DNA of 64,000 nucleotides from Pisaster brevispinus. Lineage: Eukaryota > Echinodermata > Asteroidea > Forcipulatida > Asteriidae. Location of the stretch: assembly GCA_023634235.1 (NCBI GenBank), contig JAMKCF010000008.1:13421676-13485675 (forward strand). Reading direction: 5' to 3'. The translations under genes and the position numbers were made by a program. The notes below the pieces were generated by a model. The model saw only the letters and a program-made list of their open reading frames with translations. It was not told where the DNA came from and did not search any database. Positions 36,046 through 48,800 of the stretch are shown piece by piece. Position 1 is the stretch's first letter. Each line of letters opens with the position of its first letter.

Positions 36046-36471
36046 ATAATAGGTCTGGAACAAATTATGAATTACCGAACAATTTAAGATAAACTGATTA
36101 AGAATGCTAAGAAAAAAAAAACATGATAAATTACAAAGATGTAAAATGTCAGTCTCAAACAACATGACACAGGCAGAAGAGAAACTTTTTTAAAAAGCCA
36201 AAAAGCCCAATTAATAAAGTAGGTTAAAAGAAAAGACATTAGCCCCTTTATTATGTACAACACGCAATTAACGATTAAAAATGAAAGTTTTCAGTTTTGA
36301 TTTGAAAATGTTCACAGATGATGCGATCCTGATTCCTGACATTTTGAGGAAGTTTGTTTGATAGACCGTCTTCTCAGTTTTCAACCTTGTGTTATTGCCA
36401 AGTTAATAAATACTTGTAATGGAAACAGCCAGTAAAAATCATAAGATTGTGTGATTTTTCTTTCACTAATC

Positions 36472-36840
36472 AGGGCTCGAATTTGACACTGGACCACCGG
36501 CCCGAGGCCAGTGATTTTAGCCCCGTCCAGTAAACTCATGACCGGACAAGCCCGGTGGTCTTGTGTTTTTTAATTGCATAATAGCCACTATGTAATATCT
36601 TTAACAGAAAGAAATGGTGTTCAGATGTTGACCTCGAGTCTAGTACAATTATGTTCAGTATCAAGACAAAATAATGAGATACATTGTAAATCTTCTCTTA
36701 ATAGTGCAATTTACATGTTAAACTGTAGAAAGCTCTTTCTCATGAACATTTTGGTCTTGTAAAATAAATTCTGGTCCAGTAAACATTTTTGGCAACAAGC
36801 CCTGCGGTCTTGTTGAATTTTACCCCAAACTCAAGTCCTG
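36472..36840 (+). repeat. dispersed repeat family Y copy
   Basis: Starts GGGCTCGAATTTGACACTGG, has CCGAGGCCAGTGATTTTAG and GGTCTTGTGTTTTT, and ends near CTTGTTGAATTTTACC. Reversed copies lie at 44,163-44,536 and 48,437-48,843. Confidence 0.65.
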
Positions 36841-36997
36841 CTAATAGCGATATTTTTTTGTAGAATTGTTCTATCAGGATGATTTTCTAGGCTGTTCGTA
36901 ATAATAGAGATACTTTGGTTGGTGTTGGGCTTTATGCTTTGCATTATGGTACGACGTTATTTTAAGTGCACCGGACACAAGCTCTGTTGTTTTTTAT

Positions 36998-37150
36998 CAG
37001 CATGTGGGTTCGAGTCCCAGTCGTGACACTTTATGCTTTTTGTGAATTTTATCTGAAGTCAAATTTTTTATTTATTTATTTTTGTGTGTGCACTGGCTGC
37101 AATTCGCCAGTATTGGCTTGATATGCTAGCTTGTGCTTGGGGAGAACCCT
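36998..37150 (+). mobile_element. tRNA-derived SINE fragment
   Basis: TGGGTTCGAGTCCCAGTCGT is a good tRNA B box. The A-box half is missing. The same phrase recurs in the other SINE copies near 40,850, 41,490, 54,680 and 62,810. Confidence 0.55.
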
Positions 37151-37362
37151 GTTACATACCTTAATGCTCTTTAGCGCTTTCTCTTAACAGTGGTCCGCTG
37201 GGCAAAATGCCAGTTAAAACACCAGAGGACCAGTCAAAATTCACTCCTAGTGGTCTGGCTGACTAGTTCAGTGTTGAAAAGTACCCTGTATTACACCATT
37301 TATTTTAAATAATTGGATTAGTGAAAAAGCTGACAGATTAGTGAAAGGACAAGCTGAGACCC

Positions 37363-37895
37363 CGTTTACACTAGATCCAGAAAGGTGGATCAGACCCGGG
37401 TCTGATCCGGCAATGTGGATTAACGGCTAGTGTAAACGCAAAAAAGCCGGATCAGACCCGGTTCAAGATCCGGCAATTTTAATCCACCTTTCGAGGAGGG
37501 TTGAATCCGGCAATTGGTGAATCAGATCCGGCAAAGTGGATTCCAAATACAAGTGTAAACGCAAAGGTGGATCAGACACCGCAATTCGATGTGGTCATTT
37601 CCGGTTTCGCTACGAATGGCGCGCTTTTTGCTTGTGCTTTGGTGGGACATCCGTCGCTGTTTATATTTGTGTGTGTGCTGTGTGCACATGGACTGTGCGT
37701 GTGTGAAACGTTTTGTTGTTTTCACATACATCGTTACGTTCGGAGCTTGCCTTGTTGCTGTATTTTTTAAATTCCCATCTACCAAATATTTTTAGCCAGA
37801 TCAAGCGCTGGTGTAAACGCGACACAGGATCTTGATCTGCGGTCGTTAAAAAAATGCCGGATCTCAATCCACCTTTCTGGATCTAGTGTAAACGC
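37363..37895. mobile_element. DNA transposon relic with GATCCAG-type inverted ends
   Basis: CGTTTACACTAGATCCAGAA at the left is the inverse of the right end (TTCTGGATCTAGTGTAAACG). Sub-repeats of GTGGATCAGACCCGG, GATCCGGCAA and GTGTAAACGC occur throughout the left half. About 530 bp, no coding sequence. Confidence 0.75.
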
Positions 37896-38058
37896 GATGT
37901 AAGGTCCTGCTGGCTCGTCACTGAAAAAGTTAAGGGCAAAGGTGCTCTTTACATGTTTCAACATCTGGTGGACAGCAATGGTCACACTGATATCACAGCT
38001 GGTATATGTATTTGTACTTGATAGTGATTCCATTAGACAGCAGGGATTGTAGATCACA

Positions 38059-38306
38059 GCCCAATTTCATGGCTATGCTTACCGTAAGCAAAGAATCGGC
38101 GCTTACAGAAGCAGGGAATTCTTTGCTTGCGTCAAGCGTATTTCACGGGTTAGCAGAGAATTTTTGCTTGTGCGTGTGCGTACTCCACGTTATTAGGCAT
38201 TCTTCGCTTACACAGCTAGCCCAGAAATTTGGCGCTTGCACAGTAAGCAGAGAATGGTGATCGCAAGCGCAGAATTCAGCGGTAAGCAGAGCCATGAAAT
38301 TGAGCC
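38059..38306. mobile_element. MITE with CCCAATTTCATGGC ends
   Basis: GCCCAATTTCATGGCT at the left pairs with GCCATGAAATTGAGCC at the right. Internal TGCTTACCGTAAGCA-like palindromes and repeated GCAAGCG/GCTTAC words resemble the copy at 28,469-28,653. Confidence 0.7.
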
Positions 38307-38602
38307 CAGAACTTTCACGGGACATAAGAAGTAGGAATGGCATCAAAGTTGCTGTAAATTTACCCCCAAAAAGAGCATTCTCACTTAACAGTGGTTTGCT
38401 GGCCAGGGGTGCGTTTTCGCGGTCGTAACCAATAACTGTTTTGGTTGACTTGGCCATTGGTTAATCACTGGTCAGTGACCGGCCTCGAAAATTCACCCCA
38501 AATGCCAGTTAAAATACCACAGGACCAGTCAAAAGTCTCTCTAAGTAGTTTGGTGCCTGGCTAGTTCTGGAAAGGCAAAGCAACCCCATACTAGGGCTAT
38601 AT

Positions 38603-39129
38603 TGGTGCGTTCGATTAGCTTACACGTGTAAGTAAAACTAACACGAGAGCGTTCGATTAGCCATCACGTGACACTCGTGTCTGCCCCGGTGTCAGCCACC
38701 ACAGACCCAGCTCGCGAGCGGGTCTCTGGTGTATGCCCGGGTGTAATGACGTTGTTTCTGGCTGCAGGCGTATCATACCAAGATGGCGGGGGACAAGTTG
38801 ATTGAAACGCGAGTACAAAAACTAGAAATTATACACAGATTTATCGTTTATAAAACAATTATGGCAAATAGAAAGGAAATGCATTTCCTGAAAAACAAAC
38901 AGTTGGTGAGTGTGTGCAAATTATGAATGATATAATTAATTGGTGTTGTCACGGACATCAACGTTTTCCAATTGAGCAGACGACGGAAATGACGGAGCTG
39001 TCTGTTACCTTTGACATTAACTTTCCCAGAGTGCTAAGCGAAAACACAGCAGCGTTCGATTAGCCTCATTCCATGGCTACCACGAGTGTAAATCCCCGGT
39101 ACACACGGGGAAGCTAATCGAACGCACCC
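38603..39129. mobile_element. DNA transposon relic with GGTGCGTTCGATTAGCT ends
   Basis: GGTGCGTTCGATTAGCTT at the left is the inverse of AAGCTAATCGAACGCACC at the right. GCGTTCGATTAGCC also occurs as an internal repeat near each end. Target duplication is not clear. Non-coding, about 530 bp. Confidence 0.75.
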
Positions 39130-39792
39130 TATGAAATATGGACTGGTGAAAAAGCTTGTAGACTTCATTGTAGTGTAACAGCAAGCTAACTGGTCCTGCT
39201 GGCAAGTCACTAAAACGTTCAAAAACAATCCCTAAAAAGGGCATCCAAATGGCTTACTTACAATACTTTTACAGTATTTGTACAGTGATTAACGCAGTAG
39301 GGTGTCTGAAGTATGAGTACGGCCTCGAATTAAAAAGATAAACCCACTGGTATTCAATCCTGGATGGGGCTAATAAAGTGTACAAATGGTTGACCCTGTT
39401 TCTTATCAGCCAATAACCATCCCCCCCCCTTCCCCACCTTCAAGTAAACACAAGACCATGTTTGCATATCCCCTGCACACACTTTATTTGATGAGTCTAG
39501 AACAGTTTTAGGGCTGACTTTTAATACCAGTGTATATTTGCTTCTCTTAGCAACCACATTCTGAGAAGTGCAGACCATTGATGGTGGACAAAAAGCTTCT
39601 TAGATGCAGAGGAAGTGAAGCATAGTCACTGAGCTACTGTCTGTGGACCGGAGTGCCTCTGCCCAATGATTCTCTGCATTGTGAGTGTGTTGAATAGGGG
39701 TAAAGTTGACAGAGTGATTGTCAATCATCTACGGTGCTGTTGGAATGCTCAGGAGTATAATTCATCAGTTGAGTTGTTAGTCATTCACCATA

Positions 39793-39815
39793 ACACACAC
39801 ACACACACACACACA
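39793..39815. repeat. CA microsatellite just upstream of the kinesin start codon
   Basis: An AC dinucleotide run of about 23 bases, ending 63 bases before the ATG at 39,879. It probably lies in the 5' UTR or proximal promoter. Confidence 0.9.
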
Positions 39816-39878
39816 GACCAGTTGCAGCTTGGAGCTTAAAGAATCTCTACTTTGCTGTGTTCATCCACACCCCACAGT

Positions 39879-39890
39879 ATGGCATACAGG
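39879..39890 (+). CDS. KIFC3: KIFC3-like exon 1 (coding part)
   Basis: Only MAYR is coded, then the donor GTAAGT. The upstream part would be 5' UTR; its start is not visible. The frame continues exactly into exon 2. Confidence 0.65.
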
Positions 39891-42800
39891 GTAAGTTAAG
39901 ACAGGAAAATACTTTGTACCTAAAACTTTTCAACTCATTGGTATTTTTTTTTGTAAATCCAACTTCATAGACAAGAATTACTCCATTTGACATAAATTAT
40001 GCAATATGATACATGTGTAACTGAAGAACTTATTGTTAAAGTCCTGCTAAAACACACAAAGTGGATCATAACATGTCTTGATTCTGTAAGGAAGGAACCT
40101 ACATGTATCACTAGCTTTATCAGTGACTTTAGTCATCCGAAAAATTTGCAAGAAATTGATAAGTTTCTGCTCCATTCATTTTTTCCTTTGTAGCAAGCAA
40201 ACAATTCTGTCTTCAACACGCCAAAGACATACCAGGCAGGCTCTGGTGGAAATGGGCCAGGCAATCTGCGCTCCCCTACCCCATCCAAATGGGACACAAT
40301 GAAGGAGCAACTTGGAATATCTGATGGTAAGCTGGGAATTTTTCTTTATAATTCTTCAGAGAGATATTTTTTTACAACAGAAATGGATTTCTGGATTGGT
40401 TAGATAATGATGAAAATGTAGTTGCCCATATCTGAAAGAGAACAACTGTAGTGACGACCTCAACTTGCTGCTTACTTGAACTCTCCAGATTAATATTTAT
40501 GTTGTTATTTTTCCTATATTGAGAGAATGAAGACTGAAAAACCATAAAGTTGTTAGCAGGCCTGGTACTTCACGGAGGCAAAAGAGGTAATTTGCTTCCG
40601 TTGCCCCTTGGTAATTGCCTTGGTGCCCCTTGAAATGTTCCAATAGAAATTTACAATTTCCTCACAGAGGTGCCCTTTACCAAGGAGAAACCGCCTTGGT
40701 GCCCTCGTCCTTTTAAAAAAACGAAGCATCAGACCTATATTAGCAAAGCTTACTAAGTATCAAACTCAGAGAAAACAGATTTTATATACCCATAACCAGG
40801 GCTTGAGTTATGGTAAAGTATCTCACTCAAGGACACAAGTGCCACGAACGGGACTCGAACCCACACTGTGCTGATCAGAAACACCAGAGCTTGAGTCTGG
40901 GAGTGCTCTTATAACTGCTCAGCCATGACTCGCCTTTTGATTGAAATTCAGCTTGTTTGGAAACTTCTTTGAAAATCTGATGAATGAGTGCATTCCAGTG
41001 ATTTTAGTGATTTGGCCAATGACCTGGCCTGCACTCATCTAAACACGTACCTTTAAAGATTGACTATAAATTGCATTTTACCTAAAACATAAAGAAGAAC
41101 AGGTTTTTAGATCTAGCAAAAAGATCTGTGGTGCGGTGAATGTTCTGAGATACAAGACCTGTAATCTGGTGTCAGAAATTGTATTTTTATTATTCTATTA
41201 ATTATTATATATTTCTGGTAATGAACCCAAGGATGCCTCATAAGTGAACTTAATCACTGTACATGTAGCTCACAAGCCTGAGATAACCTGGGAACACGGG
41301 TTCTTGCTATGTGAACCAGAAACACAGGGGTAAAATCCCTACTCTTCCATGATAAGTGTTCTGGGTTCTTTTACATGTGCACTACAAACCTTAGTACACG
41401 GGACCTACGGCTTAAAGTTCCATCCGGAGGACAAAGCAGTCATGGTAAAGTATCTTGCTTAAGGACATAAGAGCCATGACCGGGACTCAAACCCACACTC
41501 TGCTGATCAGAAACACCAGAGCTTGAGTCTGGGAGTGCCATTTGATTGAAATTCAGCTTGTTTGGAAACTTCTCAAAAAATCTGATGAATGAGTGCATTC
41601 GCCACTTATTTTACATTAGCATGCGTGACGAAGATTGTAAACCATTATTCAACTGTCAAATGAACCCAGCGCCCCTGCCCTTCCCCAAACACACACACAT
41701 ACTATGTTGGTCCAGACTAAATACTGTCAGACAGTAAGCTCAGTTTCAGCAGGTGTTGCATCATCAAATTACATGTACCAAAGAAGCATTAAAATAGAAA
41801 TTCCACTATTGCTAGTTGTAAGTCAACGCCCCCCCCCCCCATGTAGAGCATTAAACAAAACCCTCTATTGTCTAAATGTAAACAATAGCAATGAGTAAAC
41901 ACTATACGATGTATTAAATGAACTGCACTTTGGGCTTCTTGTTCACTGTGAGTGCTTGCTGGTCAATGTAACTTTTTGGTAACAGGGAAAAATAGAAATA
42001 GCTGACACTGCAAACTGCTTACCAATCAAAAGGACCTGTGGTAGAAATGGCAAAAAAAAAAGTTAATGGCTCGACATTTGAACCCTAGCACAGACTTTCT
42101 CTACTGTTGTGTGTGTGGTATTTTTTTATATTTCAGATCAAATTCAGAAAAATCATAAAGATAAAACCATTGAGAATTGTCACAGATTTCAAAGTACATG
42201 TAGGGTTTTTAAAACACCTACTAAAAAACATTCCGAGTACATCATTTCAATTCAGCGTGCTCAGGCTAAACTTCCAAACTGTTGGTCCACAGTTCTGAAA
42301 AATCCTAGGGACAACCCTGGTTTGCCCTTAACATTTTCAGTGACTGGCCAGCATGACCAGCCAGCTTGTCATTTCACTAGTCCACCAGCTTTTTCACTTG
42401 TCCTTACTTCAAATGAAAAAGGGATGCTTTTCAACACTGAGCTAGCCAGCTGGACCACTTGGAGAGACTTTTGACTGTGTCCTTGAGAAAGATACATGAC
42501 AATAATTGCTTTGCAGGCCTAGAATTTCGCTCTTGAAGGGGCACAGCAATTTTCCTCTGGTAAGGGGCACTTCTAATGAGGAAAATGTAGATTTGGTGGA
42601 ACCTTGCAGCAGCAAAAGCACAGGGCACCACGGCAATTGCTGTGGGTGCCGTGGGTTATTTACTAGGCCTGGCTTTGTCCTTCGGATGAGACATTAAGCC
42701 ATAGGTCTTGTGTACTAGGATTGGTAGTGCACGTAAAAAGAACCCAGAACTTTTATCAGGGAAGAGTAGGGGTTAACCCCCAGTGTTTCTGGTTTACATA

Positions 42801-45800
42801 ACAAGCATCCTTGTTTACAGGTTTCCTCAGGCTTGCGAGCTGCAGTGATTAAGTTCACTTGAGAGGCATCCTTGGTATCTTTACCGGAAATATATAATAA
42901 CAATAACTGGCGGACGACTGTTTGGGAGAATGTTGACAACCCTGGTCTTGTGTGACATGGCCCTTCTTGATGAAGGATTGCTATCACCAGGAGCAAAATT
43001 TCGACCAAAGATTGGGGTTGAAAGTGTCCGATACAGCCACAATGGATGCAGGGTATGGCATGTATGGAGGCCCATGAAGTGTTTGACAGCGTGTTTAGAT
43101 AGTGCCAGTCCACACATGTTTGTCCTAAGCAGGGATATTGAGCAAACAGCCTCGGCTTATGTGTCATTGGTAACGCTGATTGAGTTTAGGAGGCTTTGTG
43201 TTCTGTTTACATGGAAACCATTGTAGATGATGATTGCAGATTAACAATTGGTTTTAGACGCACAGGAGTGAGAATTGGAAATTTTATAAGGTCAGCAATC
43301 GTAGGTTTTCCTTTGTGTATTTGCTCGTCCATTTTCTAGCATGCACACCAAATGTACAATGAACAGTACAAGGAAATACAATAAAATGGTATTATGAGAC
43401 TTGAAGGTTTGCATGGTGGAAGGATAATAGACATAAGAAAATTTGCGGTGACACCATGTACACATGTACTGTAGATGGATCTCTTTTGAGTGATGATGGT
43501 TCTGAGAAGAACCGGAGGGCTCATTGTTTCGAACAGTGTACTCTGTCCGTCGACTGACAGAGTATACTGTCCAAGTCTCCCGATGACAGAGTACACTGTT
43601 CGAAACGTTGAGTTCTCCGGTTCTTCTCAGAACCACCATCACTCAAAAGAGATCTATCTATATATGGTGTCACCGCAATTTTTTTAAAGTCTAAAATGGT
43701 TTTAGCAGGGAAATCCTTACGGGGCTCACCCTTAACACTAGCCTGGCATACATTGTCTATACAAATTTGGTATGGCTTGTATCTACTTCTCAACTTGCCC
43801 TGTGGGCTACTAAAAACTGCAACCTACACTTTTTTGTTTAGAGTGTTCACTTATTTTTGAGTCAGCGAATGTAAGTTATTTGTAACTAAATTTGACCAAT
43901 AAACTAGTTGCGATGCGATCACTACCATTAAAACATCAGAAAGGTACATTTATGACAGTACACGTTTAAACTCTGGGCTACTGATGCTTCCCAGGGGCAA
44001 GTTAAACGCACAGTTTACTAGCCCGGTGGGCTACTTATAAAAAAAAGGGTAAGCGCAGGACCTGACCTCAGTTTTCGAGCAAACTTTGAAACAAAAGTTG
44101 TACATTCCAGGCAAAAACTCTTTGAGCATTCAAGTTTTCTGGAAAGAAGTAAAGGAGTCATCAAAGCAGGGCTGGAATTTGGGGGAAAAAATCCTCAAGA
44201 CTGCAGGACTTGTAGCTCAAAACTTTTACTGGGCCAACAAATTTATTACAAGACCGGAAGCAAAATGAGAAGAACACTATCTACACAGTTTCACATTTGA
44301 GCTGTTTTTGGAACAAGCATTAAGAGAAGATTTATCTCATTTTTCTTATGGGTAATACTCTAATACTCAACGGAATTGAAAGGTGTTTGTGTTTCTCAGT
44401 TTAAATTAAAAATACAGCGAGGTGTTATTATTCAAAAACACAAGACCGCTGGACTTGTACGGTCATAAGTTTACTGGCCTGACGCTAAAATCACTGGCCT
44501 CGGGCTTGCGGTCCAGTGTAAAATTCGAGCCCTGCAAAAGGGAGACAGGAATAGTCCACACTGTGTCCAAACCTGTGTAGTCTTGTATTTCTTGTGATGC
44601 ACAGAGTCCGTACACCTTCTGAAATGTAACATCTGGAGGGTTCTGGGTCTAGAACAAGGGGAACCCGAGCCGGCAAGCCATTTCATCATTCATCAAATCT
44701 CATCCCTGAAATTTATTTGGAGTTGTTCAGTTCATTTTTTTTTTTTTTTGTGGTTTATTTAATCGAGTTTGAATGCTCTTAAAGTAAACAAGTAAACTTT
44801 TCAAATTTCTGTCACCAGTTTCTCTGGTACATGTAAGCAAATAATTTACTCACTTGCTGAAGGTAGGGCCATATATTATTTTGTCAACGTAGGCTTGATT
44901 TATAGGCCAAAGTATTAATAAAGATACAGCCAAAGTCACTTGTGAAAGTTTCAGCTGAATTACTAAATTTGAAAATGTAAAAAAAATGTAAAGGTATTTT
45001 CATCAAGAGGTGTTTCCTAAAGGAAGTATTATCCATGTGGGAGGTTTTTAATAGGAACTGGCTGAAGATTGTAAATTTGTTGATACTAATTAAGGTATTT
45101 TGCTTTAATTTCTAGATGACTTTTTAAACAGTGACAGTGACAATTCCAGTGATGAATATGAATCCAAAGGAACAGGTAAGAGAAGTTAAAAACACATTTT
45201 AAAAGCAAAGAATAAAAAACTGATAAATCAGAAGATTGAACAAGTTGTAGATTCTACATGTAGTTAGTTTCAAAAAAGGAGTCAGTTACTGATGAAAATG
45301 TTTGTTGGTGGCTCTTTCGTTCCACCCAAAAATGGGTTATAAACATTTAGGTCTTAATTAGGCCCAGCATGGACAAACTTGACTTGTCAAGGATGCCTTA
45401 TTGCCACCAGGGAGCTACACGTAGTCTGCTTTGGTCAGCAGTATGATGGACAGATGGACAAATAGTTTATGCTTGGCAGTCAACTTGAGCCCGTTTTACA
45501 GAGATCTCAAAACGATGGTCATTTGCAACGAAATCGCATCGGTGTAATAAAATCGCAAATTTGCGTCGTGTGAAATGAATCCGTGTGATGAAATTACCAC
45601 GGACCCGCGTTATAAATAACCGGGATCAAGACCTCCTCCAAAAATCGCATCCCTGTTTAGAATCGTAGAGATCAGTTGTGTGAAACGACGCACGGCATGA
45701 TAACCAAGGTCCCAAGCATCGGGCATGATAACCAAGGTCCCAAGCATCGCACAACGATCACGCATGCACAAACTATTATTAAAGGTTGTTTGTTTGTTCG

Positions 45801-48800
45801 AGGCATCCATCAAAATGGCGTTGGCGATAAAAATGTTCTTGCTGTTGCAAATTATTTTAAGTTGCTTTCCTAACAGTTTTCATGCTATTACCAAGAAGCG
45901 TCCGATCAAGAAAGCCTTGAATTTGGCTTTTCCACTTGCCATTTCCGACAAAATGCTCTCGGATACATTCATCTTTGGAGTCGGAAGCTGAGAGGTCGCA
46001 TAAAAAAGCACAAATGGCGCGCCGAGAAAGCGATCGGTGGTAACCTAACGCAATTACATTACATTAAACGGGACACTGACAGAGCACCAGCGAACTGATA
46101 AATAAACAACAGTTCGATCTCACATAAACGAGGGACGTCGTGAACGCGATGTGTGTGATCGTGTGAATGTTTGTCATGATATCGCATGCAAGCTTTGGGA
46201 CAGACAACTGGCGCCCAAAACGATGGTCCTAAGTTTTCGGTTCTCGTGTGAAAGGGGCTTTGTAGGCCTATTAGCAGCGGCACTGAACAAAAAATCCAAT
46301 TCTCCAAAGGACGACAAAATTTAACCATGGCAAATGACTAGTCTTGGGCTCCAGTCAGGAAAATAAACATATGAAAAGCCTGTCCTACAATTATGCAAAT
46401 CAAGGCACTGTTTTCAAGACTGTGATTTGTTAGGGTTTTTCCACAGATTTTTCAGTAAGTTTAGAACTTTAGATCTCCTGTCCTTTGCTACAGTCCCAAA
46501 TCCTTCATTATCCAATTACCAAAGTGAAAGATTCAGAAGGACCGGAGCCAGTAGACCCAAACAACAAGCTTATAATCCACAGGGTCCTGGGCTTTCCAAT
46601 CTTTGTGCAAACAATTTGGTGTGGAGTTACATAGGAGAAGAGGATATTGGAGGAGTCTGGCTTGACTCTAGCCAAACTGCCCAGTCTGTAGTCTTTTAAA
46701 GAAGTGAATTGATCTGAGCTTGGTTTCCTAAAAAGAAACATTGGTGTTCCTGGAGCTACTGATTCAAAATTTGATACAAGCAATTTTCAACTCGTACTGT
46801 CAAATGAGTTCGAGCTTGATTTGCTAAAAAATGAAATATGAATGTTCTGAAACTATTTATTCAATCTCAGCAAGGTTGGAGACTAACAATTTTCAATTTG
46901 CACTAAAATAGAACTATGTACTTGTAGCACATTGTTTTTGTGGACAAAGTTTAACATAACTTTATGGTCTAGAGAGAGTCTGTAAATCATCAAAAACATA
47001 ACACTCTGGAAGTTCAGGGGGTCTCCAGACAAAGAGGAGACAGTCTCCCTGATTTTCAAATTAATTTTTGTAATGCCTGTTATTGCTAATAAGTTAATAG
47101 TATGTTGTATGCTGTATGCAATAAGTGTGCCAGTTCCACACAGTTGACAAATTCATGAGTTACAAAGATTACCCTACAGTCATTGGACACACTTTAGTGC
47201 ATGTCTGTTTTTGTGGAGGAATGTGTAAAAAAAAAATCTGTGGTTTACTTTATTCCATTTTTTTTTCTTCATTCTACTCGGTTACCCACAGAGGTCAAGA
47301 CCGCAGAGGCATGTCAAGTATTTGTGTGAAGGATTTATTGGTTTTAGTGTTGGAGTGTTTCAGATAAAAATTCATTCACGACAAAAGCACGGTATAAAAT
47401 GATTCATGCACCGAGGCTTCTGGAATTGATAAGGCTGACGTCATTGTCAGAGTCCACAAGATTCCTATTCAAAGTTTAAATATACATGTACTACGCTTCA
47501 CAGCAGGGTACATTTATTTGGGGGTAGTCAGAAATTATGGGTTGTATCACTTGTAAATTATGCTCACTTGACTTTAGGCATAAAAAAAGACACCCGAGTT
47601 GATTGCCCTGCCTTCGTTCTTTTTTTTTTTTTTTTTTTTGAAGGACATCCTTTTTTTATTGTATTTTCTGTTTTGGTCCCTGTAAAGACTAACATTTTCA
47701 TGTATTTTTTAGCACCATTCTTTTGATGATTGATTTCAGTTCAGGCCTTGCTCTTAAGCCTTTTTGTAAAGTAGCCCACCAGGCTTGTTAACTGCGTTTT
47801 ACTTGCCCCCAGGAAGTGTTAGTGGCCCAGATTTTAAACATATACTCTCATAAATGTATCCTTATGTACTAATGGTAGCAATCACAACCAGTTTAATGGT
47901 CAAATGAACATTCACTCACTCAACAGAGAAATTACAACGTTAAAACAAATTGTCGTTCACATAGCAGTAAAGTATACAAGTACATGCACCTGGTATTTTT
48001 ATCATCATACTTTAAAGGCAGGACAAACTTGGTTTATCCCAACCAGGCAAAAAATCCACCACTACAACAGGGCTTGTAGGTTACAATACAGGGCTTGCCC
48101 TTAACACTAGCCCGGCGTACATTGTGTAGTAAAAACTTCTACGGGCTTGTAAACACCACTTCTCAACTTGCCCTGTGGGCTACTGAAACCTGTGCAACCA
48201 ACTTGCTTAAAATGCTCACATTTCTTCCTTTTCAGGTGTGAATAATAAACTTTTAAAATGTGTTTGTTAATTTTTGAGTGTGTGAATGAAATTGGTCATG
48301 ATCGCTATCATTAATACATCAGAAAGATACATACATGTTTAAAATCTGGGCTACTAAAACTTCTTGGGGGCAAGTAAAATGTACAGTTTACTAGCCCGGT
48401 GGGCTACTTTACAAAAAGTTTAAGAGCAAGGCCTGCAATACTACTGGACCAACATTTATTTTACAAAACCTAGAACGTAATGAGAAAGAACTTTCTAGAC
48501 AGTTTAAAATGTACTCATTTATAAACTGTTTTTATTTGAACAAGCACTAAGAAAAAATCTCATTAATTTTGTCTTATGGTATTGAGTATGCTTCAACACT
48601 CATATCAACCCAATTGAAAGATATTTACCAATTGAAAGATATAAGTACCAGTTGAAAGATATTTACCAATTGAAAGATATTTACCAATGGAAAGATATTT
48701 CAAGATATTATTACAAAGTGAGGTACTTTTAGTCAATTGAAAAACACAAGACCACCGGACTTGTCCAGTCCTGAGTTTACTGGCCCAAGGTTATAATCAC

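Noticed and set aside
38595..39135. An 8-bp hAT-type duplication around the GGTGCGTTCGATT element
   Set aside because: The flanks share only CTAT in shifted positions; no convincing duplication.
42715..43226. Frames of 150 (-) and 98 (+) codons
   Set aside because: Much of the first lies in a SINE body; neither shows a protein family signature.
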